A DNA stretch of 64,000 nucleotides from Cyclobacterium jeungdonense (GCF_010994275.1 NZ_WMCD01000012.1:124001-188000), one strand, 5' to 3'; shown: positions 35,812 through 45,154, counted from the first letter of the stretch. A program made the numbers and translations. The notes: a model not told the origin generated them from the letters alone.

Positions 35812-36567
35812 ATGGAAATATTAGGATTGGATATAGGGGGGTCTGGAATCAAAGCCGCCCCGGTAAATATCGAAACCGGGGAATTGACAGCAGACAGGTT
35901 CAGGGTCCCTACACCCATACCTACCAAACCGGAAAGCGTGGCGGAAGCCGTGCAGACATTGGTAAACCATTTCGAATGGACAGGACCCATAGGCTGTGGA
36001 TTTCCCACGGTAGTGAACAACGGTCGATGCATGACCAAAAGCAACATCCACAAAAGCTGGGTGGGGGTTCAGGTGGATCGGCTGTTTTCCGAAAAAACCG
36101 GTCTGCCAGTAGCTGTGATCAATGATGCGGATGCTGCCGGGCTGGCTGAAATGACCTTTGGGGCTGGCAAAGGAAAAATGGGGCTGGTGGTAACCGTTAC
36201 CATCGGAACGGGCCTGGGGACCGGGGTATTTTATAATGGGCAATTGATCCCCAATTTCGAATTGGGACGCATCTATTATAAAAACGGACAAATTATAGAA
36301 TATTTTGCCGCTGATTCTGCCCGAAAGAACGAAAACCTAAGCTATAAAACCTGGGGAAAGCGCTTTAATAAATTCCTGAAACATACCGTAAGAATCATTT
36401 CTCCGGATTTGTTTATATTGGGCGGAGGAGCAAGCAAAAAGCTCGATAAATTTGAAAATGAGATCACCATAGATGTTCCGGTAATTGTTGCGGAAAATAA
36501 AAACGAGGCGGGAATCATCGGAGCAGCCATGGCGGCGTATTTAAAATTAAATCACCAGGCTTCATGA
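35812..36567 (+). CDS. ppgK: Polyphosphate glucokinase, ROK family
   Basis: The 251-residue protein begins with the phosphate-binding loop LGLDIGGSGIKAAPV. It has the catalytic Asp in VINDADAAGLAEM, the second phosphate loop VTIGTGLGTGVF and the adenosine motif LFILGGGASK. Length and the short N-terminal domain match strictly polyphosphate- or polyphosphate/ATP-dependent glucokinases. It would make glucose-6-phosphate in the cytoplasm. Its stop overlaps the start of the phosphotriesterase-like gene (ATGA), so the two are coupled. Specificity for polyphosphate over ATP is inferred from family resemblance. Confidence 0.85.
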   Translation: MEILGLDIGGSGIKAAPVNIETGELTADRFRVPTPIPTKPESVAEAVQTLVNHFEWTGPIGCGFPTVVNNGRCMTKSNIHKSWVGVQVDRLFSEKTGLPVAVINDADAAGLAEMTFGAGKGKMGLVVTVTIGTGLGTGVFYNGQLIPNFELGRIYYKNGQIIEYFAADSARKNENLSYKTWGKRFNKFLKHTVRIISPDLFILGGGASKKLDKFENEITIDVPVIVAENKNEAGIIGAAMAAYLKLNHQAS

Positions 36568-37580
36568 AAAAACCGCTCCTTCTACTGATCATTGTTACAT
36601 TATCCGGCTGGATACCGGCTGGTTTTGGTCAGAACCTCGAGATTATGACGGTGAAGGGCCCCATTCCTGCCAATCAAATGGGTAGAAGTCTTATCCACGA
36701 ACATTTATTGGTAGACTTCATAGGTGCCGATAAAATCACATCATCCCGGTGGGATCAGGCAGCGGTGCTGCAGAAAGTAGAGCCATATGTGGCTGCATTG
36801 CCGGAATTAAAGATTCGCACCCTGGTATCCTGCACCCCAGCGTATTTAGGTAGGGATCCGGAATTGCTTCGAAAAATTTCGGAACAAACCGGCATACAAA
36901 TTTTGACCAACACGGGCTATTACGGAGCAGTGGACAATGCCTATTTGCCGGCGCACGCTTTTTCATCCTCCGCAGAAACTCTCGCCGGGATCTGGACCGA
37001 TGAATGGAAAAACGGCATTGGACAAACCGGTATAAAGCCGGGTTTTATCAAAATCGGGGTAAATAGCGACAGTCTGTCGGAATTGCATCAAAAACTAATA
37101 CTGGCTGCCGGTTTGACCCATAAGCAAACCGGCCTAACCATAGCTTCCCATACCGGGCCTTTCCTACCAGCAAAGCAACAAGTAGCATTACTAAAGGCCA
37201 ACGGCGTTCATCCAAGTGCCTTTATCTGGGTACATGCCCAAAATGAACGCAATAAGGAAAATTATTCCTTACTTGCAGCTGAGGGAGCGTGGATTAGTCT
37301 GGATGGTGTACAGCCATCGAACCTTCAGGATTACCTGGAGAAGCTCAGCTATCTCAAGGAACAGGGCTGGCTGGAGCAGGTATTGATTTCCCACGACGCA
37401 GGCTGGTATCGGCCAGGAGAAGAAGACGGGGGCGATTTTAGAGACTTTTCCGCCATCAGCACCCAATTCATTCCATTGCTCCTGAAAAATGGATTTACCG
37501 AAGCAGAAATAGATCAGTTACTGGTGAAAAATCCGGCAAATGCCTTTGCCATTCAAAAAAGAACTTATACTGGTAATTGA
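36564..37580 (+). CDS. Secreted phosphotriesterase-like metallohydrolase
   Basis: The 338-residue protein has a signal peptide (to about residue 23) and the amidohydrolase-superfamily PTE fold. All expected binuclear-metal ligands are visible: the HEH pair in RSLIHEHLLVDF, the Lys that becomes carbamylated in GFIKIGVNSD, His in IASHTGPF and VHAQNE, and Asp in LISHDAGW. Natural substrates of the family include lactones and phosphoesters; none can be assigned. The overlap with ppgK suggests a shared transcript, yet one product is cytoplasmic and the other exported. Confidence 0.87.
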   Translation: MKKPLLLLIIVTLSGWIPAGFGQNLEIMTVKGPIPANQMGRSLIHEHLLVDFIGADKITSSRWDQAAVLQKVEPYVAALPELKIRTLVSCTPAYLGRDPELLRKISEQTGIQILTNTGYYGAVDNAYLPAHAFSSSAETLAGIWTDEWKNGIGQTGIKPGFIKIGVNSDSLSELHQKLILAAGLTHKQTGLTIASHTGPFLPAKQQVALLKANGVHPSAFIWVHAQNERNKENYSLLAAEGAWISLDGVQPSNLQDYLEKLSYLKEQGWLEQVLISHDAGWYRPGEEDGGDFRDFSAISTQFIPLLLKNGFTEAEIDQLLVKNPANAFAIQKRTYTGN

Positions 37581-37846
37581 ACCATCTACGCAAAAATTCG
37601 AGGCCATATGAATTTAAAAGAACTAAAATACAAATCGAGTTTTCATGGTTTAACTATTTAAAAATGACTACTGCCTGTTAAATAAAATAGGACCTGCTCA
37701 GGAAATATTTCCCCTGCCGGAAAACCTTTGGTACGAAACATGCTGTTTCTTTCAATCCAAATGCCTTTCTTTAAAAAGAATAGGTTAAAAAACACGAACA
37801 CAAATAATTAAATAGAATCAATTTAAGCATATAAACCCAAATCAAA

Positions 37847-38449
37847 ATGAAAATCAGAAACATTCTTCCAGGACTGCTGATGGCCTTATTCCTGATCAAC
37901 GTTACCCACGCACAGGAAGTAAAAATGAAATCAATCTTCAATGGTAAAAGTCTGAAAGGTTGGACCGTTGAGCCAGAAGACAATATTTGGTGGACCGTGG
38001 AAAACGGAATGATCTCGGTAGAAAACGACCCCACTAAAACAGGTTCCACGTTATGGACAAAAAAAGAATATGGTGATTTCGTCGTTCAGATGGATTTCCT
38101 TATGGGCAAAGGAACCGTAGATTCCGGTATTTTCTTGCGCTCCGACAAGGATCAGATCCAAATTGGCATCTCGGGATCCCTTCAGCGAGACATGACCGGA
38201 TCTCCCTACATTCCTGGTAAATCCTATCCTGTAGAAGCTGAGGGAGTAAAAGAGCTTCTCAAAACCGACGCATGGAACACCATGAAAGTAAAAGTGGTAG
38301 ACCAAACCTACACGGTCTGGCTAAATGGAGAGGAAGTCATGACCTATACTTCTGAAAACATGCCTGAAAAAGGTCCTATCGGACTACAACTCCACCCCAA
38401 CAACGAGATGAGCATCGCCTTTAAAAATATCCAGGTGGGAAAATTATAA
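37847..38449 (+). CDS. Secreted DUF1080 (3-keto-disaccharide hydrolase-like) protein
   Basis: The 200-residue protein has a signal peptide (to THAQ near residue 24) and a single DUF1080 beta-jelly-roll domain: SIFNGKSLKGWTV at the start, DSGIFLRSDKD in the middle, NTMKVKVVDQTYTVWLNGEE and the end AFKNIQVGKL. The fold is lectin-like, and some members hydrolyse 3-keto-glycosides. It is a single-domain relative of the double-domain lipoprotein at 42786. It is preceded by 265 bp of AT-rich, apparently non-coding sequence. The substrate is unknown. Confidence 0.88.
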   Translation: MKIRNILPGLLMALFLINVTHAQEVKMKSIFNGKSLKGWTVEPEDNIWWTVENGMISVENDPTKTGSTLWTKKEYGDFVVQMDFLMGKGTVDSGIFLRSDKDQIQIGISGSLQRDMTGSPYIPGKSYPVEAEGVKELLKTDAWNTMKVKVVDQTYTVWLNGEEVMTYTSENMPEKGPIGLQLHPNNEMSIAFKNIQVGKL

Positions 38450-38660
38450 ATCAGGTACCTGGAACAAGCTTGGACAGATCAATGGAAACTATCAGGTTTC
38501 CTACTGACATGCATCATGTTTTTTTAAAAAGCATTTTGTTTATTTTGAAATACAGTATAAAAACAACAGATGAGATCGGGAAACCGTAATTCTCCATCTG
38601 GAAAAGAAACTGCTTTTCCATCAGAATTAAACGAGCTTTTAACAAAAAAATCCTATCATT

Positions 38661-39488
38661 ATGAAACGCATAATTGTCCCCGTAGATTTTTCTCCCTATA
38701 GCGAAAACGCCTTTCTAACGGCATCAAAAATTGCCGCCAGGGGAGATGCTTCCATCACCTGTGTAAACGCCATTACCTCGGAATTAGACTGGAAAAACCT
38801 TTCTGCCACCGAAAAGGCAAAACACCAGGAAATCCTGGACCTGGAAGCAGAAGCAAAGGACAAGTTAAAGTCCTTCATTACTGAACATAAAGTAAAAAGC
38901 ACGCCCATTGAGGCTGTTGTAGAGGTGGGAGTACCTGCGCAGGTTCTGGTGGATCTGGCCGAAAAACAAAAAGCCGACCTGATCGTGATCGGTGCTTACG
39001 GTAGAGGTTACGAAGACGGCAAATTCATTGGATCGACTACCCAGAAGGTAATGCGGCAGGCTAACTGTCCTGTTCTTGCTGTAAAGAAAGTACTAGATGG
39101 AAGGGCAATGAAAAAAATGGTTTTTGCTTCCCTTTTCAACGAGGCAAGCAGACCGGCTTTTACCCGAATGAAACCCCTGATCAAAACCATTGGCGCTTCG
39201 GTTTATTTCCTATACATCAATACCCCAGCGAAGTTTACCGACAGTGCCAGAGCGGAAAAGCTGATGCGAAGCTATGCCACCGGTCAGGAAGACCTGATCA
39301 TCCACCGACATATCTACAATCACGAGGAGGCAGAAAAAGGAATCGTGGCATTTGCAGAGGAAGAAAATGCCGGGATCATCGGCATTGCTTCTAACGTGCG
39401 AAAGTCAAACGCCTCCTATCAAATTGGCGTTACCGATACGGTGCTGTTCAAAACAGACATTCCTGTTTTGAGCGTGAAGTTTGAATAA
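38661..39488 (+). CDS. Universal stress protein, tandem UspA domains
   Basis: The 275-residue protein starts MKRIIVPVDFSPYSENAFLT and has the ATP-binding motif GAYGRGYEDGKFIGSTTQKV in the first UspA domain (residues 1-140). The second domain (145-275) keeps the fold but lacks a clear ATP motif and ends DTVLFKTDIPVLSVKFE. UspA proteins are cytoplasmic and induced by stress or growth arrest, with unclear biochemical roles. The gene is monocistronic, followed by a strong terminator. Confidence 0.92.
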   Translation: MKRIIVPVDFSPYSENAFLTASKIAARGDASITCVNAITSELDWKNLSATEKAKHQEILDLEAEAKDKLKSFITEHKVKSTPIEAVVEVGVPAQVLVDLAEKQKADLIVIGAYGRGYEDGKFIGSTTQKVMRQANCPVLAVKKVLDGRAMKKMVFASLFNEASRPAFTRMKPLIKTIGASVYFLYINTPAKFTDSARAEKLMRSYATGQEDLIIHRHIYNHEEAEKGIVAFAEEENAGIIGIASNVRKSNASYQIGVTDTVLFKTDIPVLSVKFE

Positions 39489-39499
39489 ATGCTTTTTAG

Positions 39500-39541
39500 A
39501 GATGCCAGGGATTTTATTAAAACCTGGCATCTTTTTTTTTC
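39500..39541 (+). terminator. Terminator of the universal stress protein gene
   Basis: AGATGCCAGG and CCTGGCATCT form a 10-bp stem followed by nine or more T, starting 12 bp after the stop codon. Confidence 0.85.
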
Positions 39542-39739
39542 GGTTCACTTCCTTTCTAGGGGACCTAATAAAGAAAACAAAAGACCCTATGGCATCTCTG
39601 ACTTTCAAGCCTTCATTCTTGTTCTTCCAAGGGTTTAATCCTTATCCCACCTAAATTTCTGTAGAACCAGCATACGAGCAGTGCCGATTTTAACCGAGGG
39701 CTGAGCACAACGAAATTCAACCTTAAAAAACCTTTTTAC

Positions 39740-40204
39740 TTACTGTTTATCACTATCAAACAGGAATTTGGGATTCGTATCCTCGTTAAAGTTCTCGAAT
39801 AACGTCTCCGGAAGCACTGGTTTTTTTCCAAGGATAGGCATGTTGGAAGGAAAATCCTCGGAGAATTTCTTTATCGGTAAATTGGAGGAGAATCCTTTTG
39901 ATAAATCTATAATGGGCATGTTGTACTCCTCGGAAATAATGGATGTTGCAACCTTTGCTTCAGAACGTTTGCGTGAATAATCTAATCCGGATGCCAGGTA
40001 GTTTTTTGATAATGGAAATTTACCAGGTATCACCAAACTGTCAGACATCCATTTTGATCCCGGAATACGAAAATCAAGAGCAGAAGGCAACGCATATTTC
40101 TTACCGGAGAGGTAGGGCAAAGGACTGAATCCCAATACGGTCTGCCCAAATGAGCCAATCGAACAAAACGTAAATCCAAAAAAGAGGAGTAGTAATTTTT
40201 TCAT
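39740..40204 (-). CDS. Small secreted protein of unknown function
   Basis: The 154-residue product has a clear signal peptide (KKLLLLFFGFTFCSIGSFGQ) and a polar mature part rich in Pro, Lys and Ser with repeated short motifs around PI/PILG/LPI (NMPIIDLSKGF, SNLPIKKF, SNMPILGKKPVLP). These look like three imperfect repeats and may form a flexible or fibrous region. No domain family is recognised. It is probably periplasmic or surface-attached. Downstream of it are no related genes; upstream is a stretch of gene debris. Confidence 0.55.
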   Translation of the reverse strand: MKKLLLLFFGFTFCSIGSFGQTVLGFSPLPYLSGKKYALPSALDFRIPGSKWMSDSLVIPGKFPLSKNYLASGLDYSRKRSEAKVATSIISEEYNMPIIDLSKGFSSNLPIKKFSEDFPSNMPILGKKPVLPETLFENFNEDTNPKFLFDSDKQ

Positions 40205-40814
40205 AATCCAATGAAGTTACGGTCGCCAATCAGTGTAATTATTTAAGACGTTTTTGTAGAGAAAAAGTTCTTCCCAACCAGCTAACGTATATGGAATTGA
40301 TCTCACCACTTTTAGAATAATTCCAAATGCTATGGTCGAGGGAACCTGTAACCTTTTTTCCAGCAACTTTTTTGTTACTGCTTGGATAAGACATTTTTTC
40401 TGGATTAAGCTTAATGTTATCCTTTGCAGCAAACCGTCAATGGCTTAAAATTTCGGGAATTTTAATTTTTCTAGTCGACCTATTCCTGTTTTCAACTTTT
40501 GCATGGTCGCTGCAATACCCAGACAGTATCCTAAATTTGGAGAGGTACCGCTGGATGAGCCCCTAAATCCTGATCCTGAGAAGTAGTATCCAATCCTGAT
40601 CACACTCCATGGGGGAGCAGGATTGGGAACGGACAATGTACTACAGGTGGATGGGTCCTGGACGGCACAGTTAATAGCCAAGCAGACGAAAAGAGAAAAA
40701 TACCCCGCCTTCCTTTTTGTCCCTCAATGCCCTCCTGGGTCAAGCTGGGGAGGTGTCGGGAATGGTACGATCCCATTCTCGCTAAAACTCCTATATCTCT
40801 TTACTGCCACACCA
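40205..40814. other. Gene-debris interval
   Basis: About 610 bp without an intact gene. It contains an esterase relic on the plus strand and a 51-codon minus-strand frame at 40239-40394 that looks coding-like (KKVAGKKVTGSLDHSIWNYS) but is not recognised. The whole stretch looks like decayed sequence. Confidence 0.5.
40540..40754 (+). pseudogene. Relic of a COG4099-like esterase/peptidase
   Basis: The plus-strand frame reads PLNPDPEK, then a TAG, then YPILITLHGGAGLGTDN and KREKYPAFLFVPQCPPGSSW. This matches the beta-strand and oxyanion region of secreted alpha/beta-hydrolases that normally continue for another 150-200 residues with Ser, Asp and His. Here the nucleophile elbow is absent and the sequence runs into the 3' end of the Na/Pi cotransporter gene. 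One internal stop and the truncation mark it as dead. Confidence 0.55.
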
Positions 40815-42464
40815 TTATCGCTTCTCCAGTTCTGCGGGCACTATCTTCTGCATGGATCCGATGCCTTCCCAAATCAGTCCCAAGCCGGAAAAAACCTGTT
40901 GGATCACATTTGCCAGGGTGGAAATGCTCACATCGGTCTTTTTGTTCCTGAGGTGGCTGTAGAGAGAATGGATCAAAGCGGAATAATTGGATTTGAGTTT
41001 TTCTTCCACCGTTTTTAGAATGAGCACATCCTTTTTCTCCAATCGATGGTATTCTTCAAAAACAGTCAAAAAATCTTTCACCTCCCCCTGCAAGTCCGCC
41101 AGCACCTCCCCTACAAAAGGTTCGGTTGCGTCTTCCATTTCTTTCAGGTTATGAACGACATCTTTGAATTCCTTGGCTCCAACCACCAGTAAGCGCAGGG
41201 TATGGGTCATCTCGGACAAGCGATTTGCCTCCTCGGGACTTAGGTTTTTCTCCTGCAGGCTCAGTACAAACTGAAAAAGCTCCACTTCCAGGTCTTTAAG
41301 TTGCTGGTAATCCTGAAGCAGATTCTTAGGCTGAAAGGTAATTTTTCGCCAGACAGAAGCATCTTTTTTGGGGCCCTTGTGCTTGTGAATAATTTTCCAC
41401 ACCAACTTGAGGGTATCCTTTAACACCCCATCCAATTCTTTCTCAAGGGCAATCAGGGCCACCGATGGCAGGTCCAAGGGAACGTTTTTGACAAAACGGG
41501 AACTACCTTTGGGAATATCCGAGCGAAATCTTCGCTTCAACCAACCCTCCAAAGGAGATAAAAAGGGAAAAAAACCAAGGATCATCAGTCCGTTTATCAG
41601 GGAATTCAGCAGTACCAATTCCATTAAAGGGTCCCTCAAGTCAAAAACATAGATAGTAGCAAAAATCAATTGATCGATCCAGAAAAAACAGAAAATTCCC
41701 GTCAAAAAGTTAAAACCAAAATTAGCCAGCGCCAACCTTTTTTTATCTGCGGTGCCCCCTACAGCTCCCAGTATCAGTGTGAAAGTAGTCCCGATATTGG
41801 CTCCTATGATCATGGACAAGGCATGATCCGTGCCGATTACCTGAGCATTGACTCCGCTCAAAACAATGACAATCATGGCCGAACTGGATTGAATCATGGC
41901 AGTAACCACAACGCCCAACACCAGGTACCACCACAGTCCGTATTCCCGGAATGCACTCAACTCTACTGCAGAAGCATACGTATCAATGGCCAGCTTCATG
42001 TAATCCAGGCCCAGAAACAAAAGGCCGAAACCCAATAAAAAAACGCCTGTATTTTTGAGAAAGGGCCGGCTATTGTTCAGAAAATACGTCATGACGCCTA
42101 TAGCCAGGAAGGGGAAAGCAAAATCGGCTACGCTGATTTTGAAACCAAAAGTAGCGACGATCCAGGCAGTGAAGGTGGTTCCCAGGTTAGCTCCCAGTAC
42201 CACTCCCAGTGCATTTCGCAGATGGAGCATCCCTCCCCCGAGGAATGCCAGCACCATTAGGGTCACCAGGGAGCTGCTTTGCAAAATGGCCGTGATCAAA
42301 GTGCCCACCAAAATCCCTTTCCATGCTTTGTCAGTATAAGTGTGCAAGATATTCTTAAAGGAATTTCCTGCCAATTCCTTTATGGCCAACTCCAGCTGGC
42401 TCATTCCCCAAAGAAATAAACCTATCCCAGCGAGAAACTCCCAATAATTGAATACTCCTTGCAT
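40815..42464 (-). CDS. Na/Pi cotransporter family protein with PhoU-like C-terminus
   Basis: The 549-residue protein has two inverted repeats of the PNaS family, each with the Gln-Ser-Ser signature (ITAILQSSSLVTLMVLAF and VVTAMIQSSSAMIVIVL), and about eight to nine membrane helices up to residue 310. The C-terminal 230 residues are soluble, helical and PhoU-like. The NptA/YjbB family moves phosphate with sodium; bacterial members often export phosphate or regulate its level. The gene is monocistronic, and its 3' end meets the esterase relic. Confidence 0.9.
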   Translation of the reverse strand: MQGVFNYWEFLAGIGLFLWGMSQLELAIKELAGNSFKNILHTYTDKAWKGILVGTLITAILQSSSLVTLMVLAFLGGGMLHLRNALGVVLGANLGTTFTAWIVATFGFKISVADFAFPFLAIGVMTYFLNNSRPFLKNTGVFLLGFGLLFLGLDYMKLAIDTYASAVELSAFREYGLWWYLVLGVVVTAMIQSSSAMIVIVLSGVNAQVIGTDHALSMIIGANIGTTFTLILGAVGGTADKKRLALANFGFNFLTGIFCFFWIDQLIFATIYVFDLRDPLMELVLLNSLINGLMILGFFPFLSPLEGWLKRRFRSDIPKGSSRFVKNVPLDLPSVALIALEKELDGVLKDTLKLVWKIIHKHKGPKKDASVWRKITFQPKNLLQDYQQLKDLEVELFQFVLSLQEKNLSPEEANRLSEMTHTLRLLVVGAKEFKDVVHNLKEMEDATEPFVGEVLADLQGEVKDFLTVFEEYHRLEKKDVLILKTVEEKLKSNYSALIHSLYSHLRNKKTDVSISTLANVIQQVFSGLGLIWEGIGSMQKIVPAELEKR

Positions 42465-42785
42465 AGATGCAGATAAAAATAGATTTTTACTAAATGCCTG
42501 GAACTTACAGTCCCGAATGCCAAATTCCAGCGACCAGAAATAGGGCGTTATAGGAATAGATAATCTACTCAGCTAAAATTAGTGATTTTTGATGCAATAT
42601 TTAGCCTGGAAAAATGAAATAACCCGGATGGAAAGCAGTTTTACAAATTTCTTAAAGGCAACTGTGCAATCGATTGCTTATTTTTTTTAAATATTCGAAA
42701 GATAATGTTTATCTTTAAACCTATCAAAAACCTTTAGCTGCCTTTTAGGGCAAACAACATACGAACACGTAAACAAACCCAAATT
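42465..42785. promoter_or_regulatory. Divergent control region with LacI-type site
   Basis: About 320 bp separate the Na/Pi cotransporter and the double-DUF1080 gene. Apart from the palindrome at 42666-42677 the stretch is AT-rich and non-coding. Confidence 0.55.
42666..42677. promoter_or_regulatory. LacI-type palindrome upstream of the DUF1080 lipoprotein gene
   Basis: GCAATCGATTGC is a perfect 12-bp palindrome within TGTGCAATCGATTGCTTA, 108 bp before the ATG at 42786. The central CG and flanks are typical of LacI-family operators. The same palindrome occurs before uxaC at 45316-45327. Confidence 0.65.
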
Positions 42786-44171
42786 ATGAACAAACAAAAT
42801 CTAATCCTGTTTAGCCTGGCCGTTTTCCTTTTGGCTGCTTGTGGAAAACCCACCGTGGAGACCAAAGAGGGCTGGACTAACCTATTTGACGGGGAGACCT
42901 TGGACGGTTGGCACCAATTAGATGGAGAGGCTGAATTCACCGTAGAAGATGGGGTGATCGTAGGATCAGCTGTGGCCAACACCCCTAACACCTTCCTGGT
43001 AACGGACGAGACTTATGAAGATTTCATCTTGGAACTGGAAATCCGGGTAGACGATGAATCGAGTAATTCCGGGGTAATGGTAAGAGGGCAACACAATCCC
43101 GATGCCAATGACGGAAGAGGAAGGGTTTTCGGCTATCAGGTGGAATGTGATCCCAAAGAAAGAGCCTGGTCTGGCGGTATCTACGATGAGGCCAGAAGAG
43201 GATGGCTATACCCACTTTCCTACAATCCCGATGCCCGAAGTGCTTTTAAATTAGGGGAGTTCAATACCTATCGCATTGAATTCATCGATAATACACTTAA
43301 AACCTGGGTCAATGGACAGGAAGTGGCCTACCTGGTAGACGATATGGACCAGTCAGGATTTATCGGACTACAGGTTCACGGCATTGGTGACAATCCTGAA
43401 AATGCCGGGAAGAAAACGTACTTCCGAAATATCCGGATCAAAACCGAAGACCTTTCTCCCATTCCTTTCGAAAATGATGTTTTCGTAGTAAGTACCCTGG
43501 ACAACGAACTGACTTCCTATGAAAAGGAGATCGGCTGGAAACTATTGTTTGACGGAACTAGCAGCGACGGTTGGAGAAGTGCCAGGGGAGAAACCTTTCC
43601 TGACGGTGGCTGGACCATCAATGATGGCGTCCTCACCATAGAGGCTGCCGATGGAAGGGAATCTGCCAATGCAGGAGACATTGTCACGGTGGATCAGTAT
43701 AGTGCTTTTGACCTGGCGTTTGATTTTAAACTAACCGAAGGTGCCAATAGCGGTGTGAAATACTTTGTTACCCTCAACGAAAACAATTCCGGATCAGCTA
43801 TCGGATTGGAATACCAGATATTGGATGACGAAAGACACCCCGATGCTAAACAAGGAAAAGACGGAAACCGCACACTGGCATCTCTGTACGATCTGATCAA
43901 GGCAGATAAGCAGTCCCGATTCGTCCGACCGATAGGCGAGTGGAACAAAGGCCGAATCGTAGTGCATCCAGACAATACCGTCGAGCATTATATCAATGGC
44001 TTGAAAGTAGTGGAATACACCCGAGGTTCCGATGCTTTCCGGGAACTAGTAGCCGAAAGCAAATACCAGAAATGGGAAAATTTTGGTGAAGCAGAAGAAG
44101 GCCATATTCTGTTACAGGACCATGGCGATGAGGTTCACTTCAAAAATATCAAAATCAGAGAATTGGAATAA
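42786..44171 (+). CDS. Lipoprotein with two DUF1080 domains
   Basis: The 461-residue product has a lipoprotein signal (VFLLAACGKP, Cys near residue 19) and two DUF1080 jelly-roll domains. The first spans about residues 28-220 (LFDGETLDGWHQLDGE, SNSGVMVRGQHN, KTYFRNIRIK). The second spans about 245-460 (LLFDGTSSDGWRSARGE, GANSGVKYFVTLNEN, HFKNIKIRELE). DUF1080 members include 3-keto-glycoside hydrolases and carbohydrate binders. The upstream palindrome shared with uxaC implies control by a LacI-type sugar regulator. A terminator shared with the convergent isomerase gene follows. Confidence 0.88.
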   Translation: MNKQNLILFSLAVFLLAACGKPTVETKEGWTNLFDGETLDGWHQLDGEAEFTVEDGVIVGSAVANTPNTFLVTDETYEDFILELEIRVDDESSNSGVMVRGQHNPDANDGRGRVFGYQVECDPKERAWSGGIYDEARRGWLYPLSYNPDARSAFKLGEFNTYRIEFIDNTLKTWVNGQEVAYLVDDMDQSGFIGLQVHGIGDNPENAGKKTYFRNIRIKTEDLSPIPFENDVFVVSTLDNELTSYEKEIGWKLLFDGTSSDGWRSARGETFPDGGWTINDGVLTIEAADGRESANAGDIVTVDQYSAFDLAFDFKLTEGANSGVKYFVTLNENNSGSAIGLEYQILDDERHPDAKQGKDGNRTLASLYDLIKADKQSRFVRPIGEWNKGRIVVHPDNTVEHYINGLKVVEYTRGSDAFRELVAESKYQKWENFGEAEEGHILLQDHGDEVHFKNIKIRELE

Positions 44172-44196
44172 CTTCAGCTCCTAATATGGAGACCCG

Positions 44197-44227
44197 AAAA
44201 GGCCTGAAAGTAGATTTCAGGCCTTTT
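44197..44227. terminator. Bidirectional terminator
   Basis: AAAAGGCCTGAAA and TTTCAGGCCTTTT form a strong stem with a five-base loop and flanking T/A tracts, between the convergent DUF1080 and TIM-barrel genes. Confidence 0.85.
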
Positions 44228-44257
44228 TTTATTCTTTTCAGCAAAGAAAACTCCGCT

Positions 44258-45154
44258 TTATCCCAACGCTCCCCGCACCTGAGCAAGGAATGTAGACACC
44301 TTTTCAAATGGATCTCCGGGCCCCAGGGTCTCAATGGGTAAATATCCCTGGTAATCGCTTTCGCGAATAACCGCCATTAAGCGCTTTAAATCCACCGGTT
44401 TTTGGGTGCCAAAATGATTGACATTTTCCTTGAGCTGCCAATTCACCGCATGCTGGATGTTTTTGCTGATTTCATCGTAGGGATCGTGTTGGGAATAGCT
44501 GCCGATATCCAGGACCAGGCCAAACCATTCCTCATTTACGCCATCCATAATGTAATTCACCTGTTCGGCAGATTGAACAAATTCGTTGTGATTTTGCATG
44601 GCAACAATTACTCCGTGCTGGGCAGCAAAACCGGCGCATTCCTTGCAAGCGGCTATCACCAATGCCGCCTTTTCCTCCCAGTTCTCCCCTGCTTTCAGTC
44701 GCGGACCAGCAAAGACCCTCAGGACAGGGGCTCCCAATTTGGCAGCTGCTACCACCCACTGCTTTACTAATGCTATTTCCCTCTTTCGCAAGTCAGTATC
44801 CCCTAAGGTAAAATTGTTTCTCACTCCGGTGCCGCTGATATGCAGACCCCTGTGATGGGCATTCTTTTTTATTCCAAAAAGCAGCTCATCCGAGGGGACT
44901 TCAGGGTAATCCGGAATGTAGTATGCGGTAAGGTCTACGGCTGCAAAACCTTCTTTGGCACAATAATCAAACAAATCCTCCAATTGGAGAGATCCACTGG
45001 ACAAGGCAGCATTGAAAGAATAGGCGTTAAGGCTCAACTTCAGGTTTTGAGATGTTTTTTGTGGGCTTTCATAATGAAAAATGGGACTAATAGCAGGCAG
45101 CGCGGCCATCTGAAGCCCTCTTTTAAGGAAATTTCTTCGTTTCAGTACATGCAT
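44258..45154 (-). CDS. Exported sugar phosphate isomerase/epimerase-like TIM barrel
   Basis: The ATG at 45154 is preferred over one 21 codons upstream because it puts the twin-arginine leader (LKRRNFLKRGLQMAALPAIS) at the start. About 298 residues remain. The xylose-isomerase-like barrel shows LSLNAYSFNAALSSG, AAVDLTAYYIPDYPEVP, GVIVAMQNHNEF, FGLVLDIGSYSQHD and the late Glu strand GYLPIETLGPGDP. Relatives act on sugars or inositols. It diverges from uxaC, and the LacI-type palindrome before uxaC lies in the shared intergenic region, so it may belong to the same regulon. Confidence 0.83.
   Translation of the reverse strand: MHVLKRRNFLKRGLQMAALPAISPIFHYESPQKTSQNLKLSLNAYSFNAALSSGSLQLEDLFDYCAKEGFAAVDLTAYYIPDYPEVPSDELLFGIKKNAHHRGLHISGTGVRNNFTLGDTDLRKREIALVKQWVVAAAKLGAPVLRVFAGPRLKAGENWEEKAALVIAACKECAGFAAQHGVIVAMQNHNEFVQSAEQVNYIMDGVNEEWFGLVLDIGSYSQHDPYDEISKNIQHAVNWQLKENVNHFGTQKPVDLKRLMAVIRESDYQGYLPIETLGPGDPFEKVSTFLAQVRGALG

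Noticed and set aside
40217..40681. Minus-strand frames of 71 and 78 codons
   Set aside because: They lie on the opposite strand of the esterase relic or beside it and show no family resemblance; treated as debris.
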